Below, piece after piece: positions 25,458-35,316 of a stretch of DNA of 64,000 nucleotides. Each line of letters starts with the position of its first letter. Position 1 is the stretch's first letter. The notes beneath the pieces are model-generated. The model was given only the letters and a program-made list of their open reading frames with translations, did no database searches and had not been told where the DNA came from. The stretch is from an uncultured Lachnospiraceae bacterium (GTDB lineage: Bacteria; Bacillota; Clostridia; Lachnospirales; Lachnospiraceae), in contig CACZFI010000001.1 in NCBI GenBank assembly GCA_902780405.1, positions 310,001 through 374,000 on the forward strand, written 5' to 3'. The position numbers and the translations under genes were made by a program.

Positions 25458-26354
25458 ATGGACTTTCAAACATGGTGGAGACGTTTCAAAAAGAGAACCA
25501 AGAAGAGATTCAAGAAGATTGTGCGCTTCATCAAGCGCTACATCCGTTTCCTTGTAAGACATACAAAAGCCAAGGATTACAGCGTACTTTTCTACACGAT
25601 AGTCGGCTTTATCGTATTGATCATCTTCCTCGTTCTTCTCGGCAATTTATTCTCGTCGATCGGAGGAAAGAAGAAAAAGAAGATTGTGATCCCCACAACC
25701 GCAACACCTACGGAGGCAACCGAAGACCCTGCCGTGGTGGCACACAGGGAACTCGTGGCACGGGCAGAGAGTATCTATAATGCTAACCCGAACCTTCTGG
25801 TCCTTGTGAATAACGACCGCGAGCTTTCACCGACCTATTCATTTACCCCTTACACCTTAAACAGCGGTTATGAAGTCAGTGACGCTGTTGTCAATGACTT
25901 AACGCAGTTCCTTGAAGCTTGTAACAACGCAGGCCATGAGTACGATATTATTTCCGCATACCGTTCCAGAGAAGATCAGGATAATGCGCTGACACAGCAG
26001 ATCCAGGAGTACATTGATTACGACGGCATGAGCGAAGAAGAAGCCCGCACCAAGGCACTTCAGACCATTCAGCAGCCCGGACACTCCGAGCACGAAACCG
26101 GTCTTGCGCTTGATATGTGCGGATACGGCTATGAGACTTCCGATGATTTCGATGATACGGAAGAAACCACGCAGTGGATGATACAGAATTGTACGAACTT
26201 CGGCTTTATCCTCAGATATCCGAAGGGCAAAGAAGGCATCACAGGCATCAATTACGAGCCCTGGCATTTCCGTTATGTGGGACGCGAAGCGGCCGCTTTC
26301 ATGAAGGAAAATGATCTGACGCTAGAAGAGTTTTATACTTTGATCGGAAAGTAG
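25458..26354 (+). CDS. Membrane-anchored M15 (VanY-type) D-alanyl-D-alanine carboxypeptidase
   Basis: A 298-residue enzyme that trims the terminal D-Ala from peptidoglycan stem peptides. A strongly basic cytoplasmic N-terminus (about 20 Lys/Arg in the first 45 residues) precedes one helix (YTIVGFIVLIIFLVLLGNLF, read loosely). A linker and the zinc peptidase domain follow, with SAYRSREDQ, HSEHETGLALDMCG and EPWHFRYVG supplying the zinc ligands. ATG 25458 is placed eight bases after GGAG; GTG 25452 overlaps the ribosome binding site. It begins the long co-directional run that contains the cell wall synthesis genes. Confidence 0.9.
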   Translation: MDFQTWWRRFKKRTKKRFKKIVRFIKRYIRFLVRHTKAKDYSVLFYTIVGFIVLIIFLVLLGNLFSSIGGKKKKKIVIPTTATPTEATEDPAVVAHRELVARAESIYNANPNLLVLVNNDRELSPTYSFTPYTLNSGYEVSDAVVNDLTQFLEACNNAGHEYDIISAYRSREDQDNALTQQIQEYIDYDGMSEEEARTKALQTIQQPGHSEHETGLALDMCGYGYETSDDFDDTEETTQWMIQNCTNFGFILRYPKGKEGITGINYEPWHFRYVGREAAAFMKENDLTLEEFYTLIGK

Positions 26355-26363
26355 GAGTATCTC

Positions 26364-27278
26364 ATGTCGAAATCCGATATCAAAAGAAATCGAAGCAAGA
26401 AAAGACTGAACCGAAAAGCAGAGAATCATATCTCCATGATGATCAACATCATCTTTGTGCTTTTACTCGCATCCTTCTGTATCTACGCGGTTTTACACCT
26501 CTTTACACACAAGAAGTCTTACCGTGCGGACGGAATTGCGCATTACAAAAACGGAGAGTACGAGGAGGCGCTTGCCGACTTTGACAGCGCTATGGACGAA
26601 AAGCAGTGGTTTTCGGGCAAGATCAACGCAGACATCATGATGTATCGGGCAGACTGTCTGATGCGCTTAGACCGTTTTGCGGAAGCATCCAATACCTACG
26701 TTACGATTCTAAGAGATTATAACGACTCCCACTATGACAGGGACGAAGTCAGCTATATGTCCGAACTTGCGCTTTCTCTCGAAAACTTCAAGAACGGAGA
26801 CTATGTTTCGACGGTAGCTGCATTTACCAAGGCCGTAGATGCCGGTCATACGGAGATTGCGATCTTTGCGGCCATCTGTTACGCAAACCAGGGCAAATTC
26901 GATATGATGAAGCAGTATGCGGACATATACGTGGCTTCATACGGGATGACATCTTATCTGTACTATGAATTTGCCGTATACTACATCAGGGAAGGTGATT
27001 ATGACAGTGCGCTCCTGAATGTCAACGCAGGGCTTTCGGCCACGGACGACACTTACAAAAAGGAGCTGTCTTATCTGGAGATCGTATGCTACAAAGAAAA
27101 GCAGGATTTTCAGAAAGCATATGACTTGGCACTTTCTTATCAGGCGACATATCCCGGAGATGCGCTTGGGATGGATATCCTGGACTTTCTGGATACCAGG
27201 GTGAATATCGATACACACCCCATCAATCCCTTCTTTGAGAGCCGACCTGAGACAAGCAGTGATCCTTCGGACGAATAA
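26364..27278 (+). CDS. Membrane-anchored TPR-repeat protein
   Basis: A 304-residue protein with a basic N-terminus, one membrane helix (about residues 24-45, MINIIFVLLLASFCIYAVL) and a series of tetratricopeptide-like helix pairs, such as GIAHYKNGEYEEALADFDSA, FAEASNTYVTILRDY and YDSALLNVNAG. The tail is acidic and Ser/Pro-rich. TPR arrays mediate protein binding; the partner is unknown. It lies nine bases after the VanY-like gene and two bases before hflX. Confidence 0.8.
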   Translation: MSKSDIKRNRSKKRLNRKAENHISMMINIIFVLLLASFCIYAVLHLFTHKKSYRADGIAHYKNGEYEEALADFDSAMDEKQWFSGKINADIMMYRADCLMRLDRFAEASNTYVTILRDYNDSHYDRDEVSYMSELALSLENFKNGDYVSTVAAFTKAVDAGHTEIAIFAAICYANQGKFDMMKQYADIYVASYGMTSYLYYEFAVYYIREGDYDSALLNVNAGLSATDDTYKKELSYLEIVCYKEKQDFQKAYDLALSYQATYPGDALGMDILDFLDTRVNIDTHPINPFFESRPETSSDPSDE

Positions 27279-27280
27279 AC

Positions 27281-28510
27281 ATGATCGATACATCCGAAAT
27301 TACAGAAAAGGTCATACTATTTGCGGTGGACACCGGGAGTGGAGACGATGTTTCAAAAAGCCTTGAAGAGCTTTCTGAACTGGTCAAAACTGCTGGTGCC
27401 ATTTGCGTTGGTACACTCATACAGAATCTGGATCATCCTGAAACCGCAACCTATCTCGGCAGCGGCAAATGCGAGGAACTTCGCGCACTGATCGAAGCCT
27501 CCGACGCAACCGGATGTGTATGTGACGACGAGCTGACACCCATGCAGCTTGAACATTTGACCGAGATACTCGGCGTCAAGGTTTTGGATCGTACCATGGT
27601 CATCCTTGACATCTTTGCCGGAAGAGCAAAAACCCGCGAAGGTAAGGTTCAGGTCGAGATGGCGCAGTTAAAATTCTCCATGAAGCGCCTGGTCGGCATG
27701 CGGAATTCTCTTTCCAGGCTCGGCGGAGGTATCGGCACGAGAGGACCCGGCGAGACCAAACTCGAGATCGATCGACGCGTGATCCGAAACCGTGTCAGCC
27801 AGCTCGAGCGGGAGCTCGACGATATCAAAAAGCACCGCGAGATCATACGCAAGCAAAGAAGCGAGAGCAAGAAACCTACGGTTGCGATCGTCGGATATAC
27901 AAACGCAGGCAAATCAACTCTGATCAACCGTCTCACGGACGCAGGCGTTCTGGCGGAAGACAAACTGTTTGCAACCTTGGATCCCACTTCGAGAGCTTAT
28001 ACGCTCGAAAGCGGGCAGGAGATCATATTAACCGATACGGTCGGCTTTATCCGAAAACTGCCGCACCACCTCGTGAATGCGTTTCATTCCACGCTTACCG
28101 AGGCGATGTACGCCGATATACTTCTTCACGTCGTGGATATCTCAAATCCCGAGGCGGACCGTCAGATCCTCACGGTCTACGATACGCTTAGGTCACTCGG
28201 AATCAAAGACAAGCCCGTGATCACGGTTATGAACAAGATTGACCTGGTAGATGAGATCCCGCCGGTCAAAGATCTGTCGGCAGATCGTGTGATCTACTTA
28301 TCGGCAGCATCGAGTGTGGGATTCTCCGAACTTGACCAAGCCATCGATGACGTGATCAACGCCGGACGCAGATACGTCGAAACACTGATACCTTATCAGA
28401 ATGCCGCTGTAATAAGCAAGATCCGCAGTTACGGAACATTGCTTTCCGAGGATTACAGAGACGACGGCATCTTCATTAAGGCTTATGTTGATCACACAAT
28501 GGAACTGTAA
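27281..28510 (+). CDS. hflX: GTPase HflX
   Basis: A 409-residue ribosome-associated GTPase that splits stalled or heat-damaged 70S ribosomes. The N-terminal HflX domain (LGSGKCEELRALI, DRTMVILDIFAGRAKTREGK) and the glycine-rich SRLGGGIGTRGPGETKLE loop precede the G domain with GYTNAGKSTLINRL, DTVGFIRKLPHHLV and NKIDLVD. It is translated two bases after the TPR gene. It normally sits beside miaA in Firmicutes; here it is 11 kb upstream in the same run. Confidence 0.95.
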   Translation: MIDTSEITEKVILFAVDTGSGDDVSKSLEELSELVKTAGAICVGTLIQNLDHPETATYLGSGKCEELRALIEASDATGCVCDDELTPMQLEHLTEILGVKVLDRTMVILDIFAGRAKTREGKVQVEMAQLKFSMKRLVGMRNSLSRLGGGIGTRGPGETKLEIDRRVIRNRVSQLERELDDIKKHREIIRKQRSESKKPTVAIVGYTNAGKSTLINRLTDAGVLAEDKLFATLDPTSRAYTLESGQEIILTDTVGFIRKLPHHLVNAFHSTLTEAMYADILLHVVDISNPEADRQILTVYDTLRSLGIKDKPVITVMNKIDLVDEIPPVKDLSADRVIYLSAASSVGFSELDQAIDDVINAGRRYVETLIPYQNAAVISKIRSYGTLLSEDYRDDGIFIKAYVDHTMEL

Positions 28511-28512
28511 CT

Positions 28513-29883
28513 ATGAATTTACCCGAAACATACCAATCGAATATGAAAGCCCTTTTGGGTGATGATTATAACACATATCTTCGCTGCCTCGATCAGCCGA
28601 TGTTCCACGGACTTCGCATCAATACATCCAAGATTTCCGTGGAAGACTTTCTTAAGATCAATCCGTTTTCCCTGACACCGGTTCCCTGGTGCCCGAACGG
28701 ATTTTATTACGATGAAAAGGTGGATAAGCCTTCTCGTCATCCCTATTATTATGCGGGGCTTTACTATCTGCAGGAACCTTCGGCCATGACACCGGCCGCA
28801 GTATTGCCTGTAGAACCGGGTGACCGCGTGCTTGACGTATGTGCAGCCCCCGGCGGCAAATCCACCGAACTCGGCGCTAAGCTTTCAGGAGAAGGTCTCC
28901 TTGTATCAAATGACGTCAGCGCCTCAAGAGCAAAAGCGCTCCTTAAGAATATCGAAGTTTTCGGAATCAGGAATCCGCTTGTTTTAAGCGAGTTACCTTT
29001 CCGCTTGCAGGACCGTTTTTCCGGATACTTTAACAAGATTCTGATCGATGCACCCTGTTCCGGTGAGGGCATGTTCCGAAAATCCTACTCCATGGTGACT
29101 GCATGGGAGCATAACGGCAACGAGCTTTTTGCGAATCTCCAGAAGGAGATCATCGACGGTGTGCTTCCTCTGCTTGCTCCCGGTGGGATGCTTCTTTATT
29201 CCACCTGTACCTTTTCTCCCATGGAGAATGAGCGAAGTATTGAGTATCTGCTGTCAAAAGATGAAAGCATACATGTGATACCCTTTGACAAAGCAGAAGG
29301 ATTTGCCGACGGAAGACCGGAACTTTCCGCATCCGGTAATCCGGATCTTGCTTATGCGGCAAGACTCTTTCCGCATAAGATCAACGGCGAGGGGCACTTT
29401 GTCTGCCTTCTCAAAAAAGACGGTGACAGTACCGGAAGCTTTGCGGAGCCTTTTGTTACAAGTCAGGCCGGGATCAGTTCGGAAGCATCCGAGTTTCTTT
29501 CACAGATCAAGCCGGCATTCGATCAAAAAAGGCTGCATGTCTCCGGTGACAAAATCAGTCTGATTCCGAAAGATTTCCCCGCGATTGGCGGACTTCGGGT
29601 CATGCGCGCCGGACTTTTCGTCGGGGAGATGAAAAAGAAACGTTTTGAACCGAGTCAGTCACTTGCAATGGCGCTTACAAAGGATGCTTTTTCAAACGTA
29701 CTCGATCTTGCCGCGGATGATGAGAGAGTGATCCGTTATCTGAAAGGCGAAACGATCGATGACGACAGTGTGAAAGACGGCACCGTACTGATCACGGTAT
29801 CCGGCTATCCCCTCGGATGGGGCAAGGCCGGCAGGGGTTCGATCAAAAACAAATATCTTCCGGGTTGGAGGATGATGGGATAA
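28513..29883 (+). CDS. rRNA cytosine-C5 methyltransferase, RsmF/NOL1-NOP2-Sun family
   Basis: A 456-residue SAM-dependent enzyme that methylates cytosine in rRNA. SAM-binding CAAPGGKSTELG and the two catalytic Cys motifs DAPCSGEGMFRK and YSTCTFSPMENE are present. The C-terminal region (GGLRVMRAGLFVGEMKKKRFEPS and GYPLGWGKAGRGSIKNKYLPG, read in parts) matches the RsmF-type PUA-like end. The target base is not deducible. It starts two bases after hflX. Confidence 0.92.
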   Translation: MNLPETYQSNMKALLGDDYNTYLRCLDQPMFHGLRINTSKISVEDFLKINPFSLTPVPWCPNGFYYDEKVDKPSRHPYYYAGLYYLQEPSAMTPAAVLPVEPGDRVLDVCAAPGGKSTELGAKLSGEGLLVSNDVSASRAKALLKNIEVFGIRNPLVLSELPFRLQDRFSGYFNKILIDAPCSGEGMFRKSYSMVTAWEHNGNELFANLQKEIIDGVLPLLAPGGMLLYSTCTFSPMENERSIEYLLSKDESIHVIPFDKAEGFADGRPELSASGNPDLAYAARLFPHKINGEGHFVCLLKKDGDSTGSFAEPFVTSQAGISSEASEFLSQIKPAFDQKRLHVSGDKISLIPKDFPAIGGLRVMRAGLFVGEMKKKRFEPSQSLAMALTKDAFSNVLDLAADDERVIRYLKGETIDDDSVKDGTVLITVSGYPLGWGKAGRGSIKNKYLPGWRMMG

Positions 29884-29885
29884 CA

Positions 29886-30455
29886 ATGCATACACAAAAA
29901 GGTGATTTCGGTTATATCGGAGCATACAAGAAAAAACGCGTGCTGCTCGCTGCAATCCTTGGGGTAATGATTGCCTGCGTTGTGGCGGGAACCATATACA
30001 TGTACGGAGACACGAAGCATGTGATCATCGTATGTGCCATCCTGCTTGTGCTTCCTTTTGCAAAGCAGCTGATCGGTCTGATCACGGTACTTCCGTATTC
30101 CTCCATTGAAACAGAGACCTACAATATGCTCAAAGAGCTGATCGATGCCGATCAGCCGGGGCTGATGTTTGATCTGGTCCTTTCAAGATATGAAGGCATG
30201 ATGTTTTACCCCATTGTCCTCGTTCGAAACGAAAAGGTTTATGCCTACGTCCGCGACAAGGACTTTGAAGAAAAAAAGAAGACTTATCAAAGCTGGATCG
30301 AACAGACACTGAAGGATTCATACGACTGTCCTGTCAAGATCCTTGACTCTATGGACGCATTTATCAAGAAGGCAAACCAGCCCGTATCCGGAGATGAAAC
30401 CGTCAGAAAGAAGGACCGTTATATCAAGGAACGCCTGATGGCCTCCTGTGTATAG
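29886..30455 (+). CDS. Hypothetical membrane protein with two N-terminal helices
   Basis: A 189-residue protein with two close membrane helices (about residues 20-40 and 45-65) and a cytoplasmic C-terminal domain of about 120 residues. That domain contains ETYNMLKELIDADQPGLMFD and YPIVLVRNEKVYAYVRDKDF. I recognise no family. The ATG at 29886 is two bases after the RsmF-like stop, so it belongs to the same transcript, just before a pseudouridine synthase. Confidence 0.75.
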   Translation: MHTQKGDFGYIGAYKKKRVLLAAILGVMIACVVAGTIYMYGDTKHVIIVCAILLVLPFAKQLIGLITVLPYSSIETETYNMLKELIDADQPGLMFDLVLSRYEGMMFYPIVLVRNEKVYAYVRDKDFEEKKKTYQSWIEQTLKDSYDCPVKILDSMDAFIKKANQPVSGDETVRKKDRYIKERLMASCV

Positions 30456-30456
30456 T

Positions 30457-31419
30457 ATGAGAGATTTAACGATCGGCAAAGCCGAGGAAAATCAAAAACT
30501 GATCAGATATCTGACGCGGTACCTAAGCGAAGCCTCCACGGGGTTTTGCTACAAGATGCTCCGAAAGAAGAATATCCTCCTGAACGATAAAAAAGCGACG
30601 GGAGACGAGATCCTTTCTGCCGGCGACATCGTAAGGCTTTATCTTTCCGAGGAAACGCTTGCAAAATTTCATCCGGAGAGAAAAGAAATACCGCAGGATA
30701 CGGACATTTTGCTTCAGATCCTCTATGAGGACGACGATATCATTGCCGCCGTCAAGCCGGCAGGGATCTTGTCCCAGAAGGCAAAGCCCGAGGATGTAAG
30801 CATCAACGAAGTGCTGCTTCACTATGTAAAAAGCAAAGAGGAGACCGGTTCTTTTGTTCCTTCGGTAGCCAACCGGCTCGACAGAAACACCTCCGGGATC
30901 ATCCTCTTCGGGAAGACACTTACCGGAAGCCGTAAGCTTGCTGATATCATCCGTGAACGTCGTGTGGAAAAGTATTACTACACCATTGTATCCGGTGTGG
31001 TCGATGCGCCTTGTTCCTGCGAGTCCTATCTGATCAAGGATGAAAAGAAAAACCTTTCAACCGTGCTTACGGAAGAAGTGTGGAAGAATCATCCGTTAAA
31101 AGACTTTGCCAAGAAGATCAAAACCTCCTATGTACCCATTTCCTCAAATGGCAGCTACACGGTTTTGAAGGTGAAGCTCGAAACTGGAAAATCACACCAG
31201 ATCAGAGCGCAATTAAGCAAACTCGGTCATCCGCTTGTCGGTGATCATAAATACGGCGGATCGACTGCATTGATTCACCATCAGCTCTTACACGCCGGTC
31301 TGATCATCTTCCCGGCAGGCAGTTACAAAGAAGAGCGGCTTGTCATCCGGGCACCGCTTCCGGATGAATTCTGCGAGATTGCCGCAAAACTTCATCTTTC
31401 CCTAAAGGAGACCCTCTGA
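30457..31419 (+). CDS. RluA-family RNA pseudouridine synthase (first of two)
   Basis: A 320-residue enzyme that isomerises uridine in rRNA or tRNA. It has an S4-like N-terminus, then the catalytic Asp in RLDRNTSGIILFGKT and the family motifs GKSHQIRAQLSKLGHPLVGD. ATG 30457 follows the previous stop by one base; an in-frame GTG at 30448 would overlap that gene. Target unknown. It overlaps recU by one base. Confidence 0.92.
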   Translation: MRDLTIGKAEENQKLIRYLTRYLSEASTGFCYKMLRKKNILLNDKKATGDEILSAGDIVRLYLSEETLAKFHPERKEIPQDTDILLQILYEDDDIIAAVKPAGILSQKAKPEDVSINEVLLHYVKSKEETGSFVPSVANRLDRNTSGIILFGKTLTGSRKLADIIRERRVEKYYYTIVSGVVDAPCSCESYLIKDEKKNLSTVLTEEVWKNHPLKDFAKKIKTSYVPISSNGSYTVLKVKLETGKSHQIRAQLSKLGHPLVGDHKYGGSTALIHHQLLHAGLIIFPAGSYKEERLVIRAPLPDEFCEIAAKLHLSLKETL

Positions 31420-31949
31420 TGGCAACATGGAATTCAAGAGGACTTCGGGGATCCACCCTGGAGGAACTCGTGAATCTCTCAAATGATATCTATCGCGAGA
31501 AAAAGATGGCCCTGGTGCAAAAGATCCCCACGCCCATCACGCCCGTTAAATTTGACAAGTCGAAAGGCAAGATCACCGAAGCCTTTTTTGAAAAGGATTC
31601 AACCGTGGACTACATCGGCGTATGTCAGGGCGTACCGATCTGCTTCGACGCAAAAGAATGTGCATCGGATACATTTCCACTGCGCAATATACATGAACAC
31701 CAGCTGCGATTTATGCGGGAATTCGAAGATGAGGACGGTATCAGTTTTCTTCTGATCATGTTTTCCGCAAGAAATGATTTCTACTACATGCGGCTGTCGG
31801 AATTGGAACATTATGTAAACCGAGTAAAAGAAGGACATCCGGCGAATTTTAAATACGAGGAGCTGGATCCCGATTATTTTCTTCATGCAATGGCAGGGGC
31901 GCCGGTCCATTACCTCGAAGGACTTGCCCTGGACTTGAAAGGAAGGTAA
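31419..31949 (+). CDS. recU: Holliday junction resolvase RecU
   Basis: A 176-residue Mg-dependent nuclease that cleaves Holliday junctions in Firmicutes in place of RuvC. Family motifs are NSRGLRGSTLEELVN, DYIGVCQGVPICFDAKEC and the TFPLRNIHEHQLRFM stretch. In many Firmicutes recU neighbours a bifunctional PBP gene; here it sits between an RluA-type synthase and nadE. It works with RuvAB (12068-13681). Confidence 0.93.
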   Translation: MATWNSRGLRGSTLEELVNLSNDIYREKKMALVQKIPTPITPVKFDKSKGKITEAFFEKDSTVDYIGVCQGVPICFDAKECASDTFPLRNIHEHQLRFMREFEDEDGISFLLIMFSARNDFYYMRLSELEHYVNRVKEGHPANFKYEELDPDYFLHAMAGAPVHYLEGLALDLKGR

Positions 31950-31954
31950 AACCT

Positions 31955-33907
31955 ATGAAGGATGTCGTTAGACTGGCCTGTGCCGTACCCGATCTTCGGG
32001 TGGCGGATACAAAGTACAATACGGAACGTGTTATCGAAAAGATTACCGAAGCGGAGCAGGAGGGTTGCGCAGTGCTTGTGACACCTGAACTTGCCGCTAC
32101 TGGTTATACCGTAAGTGACCTGCTTTTCTCGGATACCTTAAAGCAGGGTGTGCGAGACAGCATCGGTGCGGTGTGCAAAAAGACCGCCGAATGCAAGGTG
32201 TCAGTCTTCTTCGGTGCACCCATCGTGATCGAAAATGAGCTGTTTAACGCTGCGCTTTTCATCAAAGACGGAAGCATTCAGGGCGTATCCGTGAAGACCT
32301 TTCTTCCAAACTACAGTGAGTTTTATGAGAAGCGCTGGTTTTCTTCGGCATTCGATCTTCCGGTGGAAGAGGTGGCTGCAAAAGATCTCTATGACGCAAC
32401 CGAGGACTATATGATCCCCATCGGCAACGATCTGATCTATCGCATCGGTGATATGAAGATTGCAGCCGAAATCTGCGAGGATGCCTGGGCTCCCGTAACG
32501 CCTTCGGCGCGATATGCACTTGCGGGTGCGGAAGTGATCGTCAATCTTTCCGCCAGCAATGAACTGATCGGAAAGCGTGATTTCAGAAGAGATTTGATCA
32601 GCATGAAATCATCCGAACTTTCCGCCGTCTACCTCTATGTATCATCCGGTGCGGGGGAATCCACGACGGATCTGGTATTCTCCGGACACGGTATGATCGC
32701 TCAAAACGGACGTATTCTCAAGGAAAACGATAAAGTCTGTGACAACGATTATCTCCTGGTCGCAGACGTTGATTTAGGCAAGACCAGAGCCGACAGGATC
32801 AAGGTGAAAACCTTCAAAGACACGGAACATTTTGCAAACGGTCTCGGAGACTGCAGGGAACTTGTACTTCCCGGCGATCTTCCCGCATCCGACGGATCCT
32901 ACCTGTTTGTGAAGCGTCATCCCTTCATTCCGCGTGACGAAGTAAAGAGGAGCGAGCGCTGCAAAACCATTTTTGACATGCAGGTTGCCGGTCTCATCAA
33001 ACGACTTTCCGTCACAGGAACAAAGATGGTCGTCGGCGTATCGGGCGGTATGGATTCCACACTTGCACTTTTGGTTGCAACCTCCGCTTTAAAGAAGCTT
33101 TCCGCACCCATGACCGATCTGCACGGCATCACCATGCCGGCCTTCGGCACCACTGGACGCACCAAAAGCAACGCGCTCGAACTGATGCAGGCACTCGGTA
33201 TCACAATGAAGGAAATCCCGATCGGCAATGCGTGTCTTTCACATTTTGAGGACATCGGGCATGATCCCGAGGTAAGGGATATCACTTATGAAAATGCACA
33301 GGCAAGAGAGCGCACTCAGGTTTTGATGGATTACGCCAACCAGATCGGCGCCATTGTTGTAGGTACCGGTGACTTATCCGAATTAGCACTCGGCTGGTGT
33401 ACTTATAACGGTGATCAAATGAGCATGTACGGCGTCAACGGTTCCATCCCCAAGACACTGATTCGATGGATGATCGAAAGCGTGGCGCGATATGACTATT
33501 TTCCCGGTGCCAAGGATACGCTCCTCGATATCGTGGATACACCGATCTCTCCGGAGCTCCTTCCTCCGGACCAAAGCGGAAACATCGCACAAAAGACGGA
33601 GGATTCCATCGGCCCCTACGAGCTGCATGATTTCTTCCTGTATTACAGCATGCGTTACGGATTCGGTCCTGCGAAGATCTTTGCGCTTGCAAAGAAGGCC
33701 TTTGCCGATGACTACACGGACGAGACCATATACAAATGGCTCCGCATGTTCTTTAAGCGTTTCTTTACACAGCAGTTTAAGAGAAGTGCTATGCCGGACG
33801 GCGTAAAGGTCGGAACCGTAAGCCTTTCTCCGAGAGGAGATCTTCGAATGCCATCCGACGCTTCCTCGGCCATCTGGCTCGCCGAACTAGATACAATTCA
33901 GATTTGA
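31955..33907 (+). CDS. nadE: Glutamine-dependent NAD+ synthetase
   Basis: A 650-residue two-domain enzyme that makes NAD from deamido-NAD, the last step of NAD biosynthesis. The N-terminal nitrilase-type glutaminase has Glu in TPELAATGYT and nucleophile C174 in EICEDAWAP. The C-terminal synthetase has the PP-loop VGVSGGMDSTLALL and GTGDLSELALGW. Length is typical for the fused form. Start follows GGAAGG, five bases after recU. Confidence 0.95.
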   Translation: MKDVVRLACAVPDLRVADTKYNTERVIEKITEAEQEGCAVLVTPELAATGYTVSDLLFSDTLKQGVRDSIGAVCKKTAECKVSVFFGAPIVIENELFNAALFIKDGSIQGVSVKTFLPNYSEFYEKRWFSSAFDLPVEEVAAKDLYDATEDYMIPIGNDLIYRIGDMKIAAEICEDAWAPVTPSARYALAGAEVIVNLSASNELIGKRDFRRDLISMKSSELSAVYLYVSSGAGESTTDLVFSGHGMIAQNGRILKENDKVCDNDYLLVADVDLGKTRADRIKVKTFKDTEHFANGLGDCRELVLPGDLPASDGSYLFVKRHPFIPRDEVKRSERCKTIFDMQVAGLIKRLSVTGTKMVVGVSGGMDSTLALLVATSALKKLSAPMTDLHGITMPAFGTTGRTKSNALELMQALGITMKEIPIGNACLSHFEDIGHDPEVRDITYENAQARERTQVLMDYANQIGAIVVGTGDLSELALGWCTYNGDQMSMYGVNGSIPKTLIRWMIESVARYDYFPGAKDTLLDIVDTPISPELLPPDQSGNIAQKTEDSIGPYELHDFFLYYSMRYGFGPAKIFALAKKAFADDYTDETIYKWLRMFFKRFFTQQFKRSAMPDGVKVGTVSLSPRGDLRMPSDASSAIWLAELDTIQI

Positions 33908-33914
33908 GGTAATT

Positions 33915-35312
33915 ATGGAACAAGTAAACATCCCGGTTACGGAACCGGATCGTCAATATCATTTTATGAACCTGCTTTCGGAGCATGTCTTTGACATGAC
34001 ATCGAAAAACGGCACATCACCGACGTTCAACGTTACAACTTTCGGATGTCAGATGAATGCCCATGACTCCGAAAAACTAAAGGGTATTCTTACAACGGCG
34101 GGATTCACGGAGGTTTCCGAAGAAGAGACTCCGGACCTGGTTATTCTTAACACCTGCACGGTAAGAGAGAACGCCAACCAGAAGCTGTATGGTCATCTGG
34201 GTTTGTTAAAATCCCTGAAGCAAAAGAATCCCGGGATGATGATCGGACTCTGCGGCTGCATGATGCAGGAATCCCACGTGATCGAAACGATCAAATCCAA
34301 ATACCGACATGTGGATCTGGTATTCGGCACACATAACATTTACAAGCTGGCAGAACTTTTATACCGTCTGCTTACGGAAGGCGGTCCCGTGATTGAAATC
34401 TTAGACGGTACGGATACCGTGGTGGAGGCACTTCCGCAGAAGAGAAAGTATCCCTTCAAGGGCGGTGTCAACATCATGTACGGCTGCAACAATTTCTGTA
34501 CCTACTGCATTGTGCCCTATGTGCGCGGCAGAGAAAAGAGCAGACCGAAGGAGGAAATCCTTGCCGAGGTTTCTTCCCTTGCGAAGGACGGTGCGAAGGA
34601 GATCATGCTGCTCGGTCAGAATGTCAATTCCTACGCATATGATTTTCCGGGTCTTCTTTCCGAAGTAGCCGCAATCGAAGGTGTCGAGCGTGTCCGGTTT
34701 ATGACAAGTCATCCGAAGGATTTATCCGACAGGCTGATCGACGTCATTGCCTCCGAAGAAAAAATCGCAAGACATATCCATCTGCCCGTACAGTCCGGTT
34801 CCTCGGCCATCCTCAAAAAGATGAACCGTGTCTATACCAAGGAGTCCTATTTGGACCTGGTGAATCGGATTCGCGCTAAACTTCCCGATATCTCGATCAC
34901 CACGGATATCATCGTCGGATTTCCCGGCGAGACGGAAACGGACTTTGAAGAAACACTCGATGTCTGCAGGAAGGTGCGCTACGACCAGGCATTTACCTTC
35001 ATCTATTCCAAACGAACCGGAACACCTGCTGCCGTTTTCCCGGATCAGGTACCGCCCGAAGTGATCAAGGACAGATTTGATCGTCTGCTTGCTACGGTCA
35101 ATCAGATCGCCACGGAGCGTACTGCGAGATTTGCGGGTTCCACCCGATCCGTTTTAGTTGAGGACATAAACAGACAGGATGCCGGCTATTTGACCGGAAG
35201 AACCTCGGAGAATTTGACGGTTCATTTTCCGGGCGATCCGTCCCTGATCGGACAGATCGTAGACGTTAAGCTAACGGAGCCCAAGGGCTTTTATTATATG
35301 GGAGAACTTTAA
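33915..35312 (+). CDS. miaB: tRNA-2-methylthio-N6-dimethylallyladenosine synthase MiaB
   Basis: A 465-residue radical-SAM methylthiotransferase acting on A37 of tRNAs already modified by MiaA. The N-terminal cluster Cys are in FGCQMNAHDSE, LNTCTVRENANQ and GLCGCMMQ, the radical-SAM CxxxCxxC is GCNNFCTYCIVPYVRGRE, and a TRAM domain forms the C-terminus. miaA lies 4.6 kb downstream in the same run. Confidence 0.96.
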   Translation: MEQVNIPVTEPDRQYHFMNLLSEHVFDMTSKNGTSPTFNVTTFGCQMNAHDSEKLKGILTTAGFTEVSEEETPDLVILNTCTVRENANQKLYGHLGLLKSLKQKNPGMMIGLCGCMMQESHVIETIKSKYRHVDLVFGTHNIYKLAELLYRLLTEGGPVIEILDGTDTVVEALPQKRKYPFKGGVNIMYGCNNFCTYCIVPYVRGREKSRPKEEILAEVSSLAKDGAKEIMLLGQNVNSYAYDFPGLLSEVAAIEGVERVRFMTSHPKDLSDRLIDVIASEEKIARHIHLPVQSGSSAILKKMNRVYTKESYLDLVNRIRAKLPDISITTDIIVGFPGETETDFEETLDVCRKVRYDQAFTFIYSKRTGTPAAVFPDQVPPEVIKDRFDRLLATVNQIATERTARFAGSTRSVLVEDINRQDAGYLTGRTSENLTVHFPGDPSLIGQIVDVKLTEPKGFYYMGEL

Positions 35313-35316
35313 AACT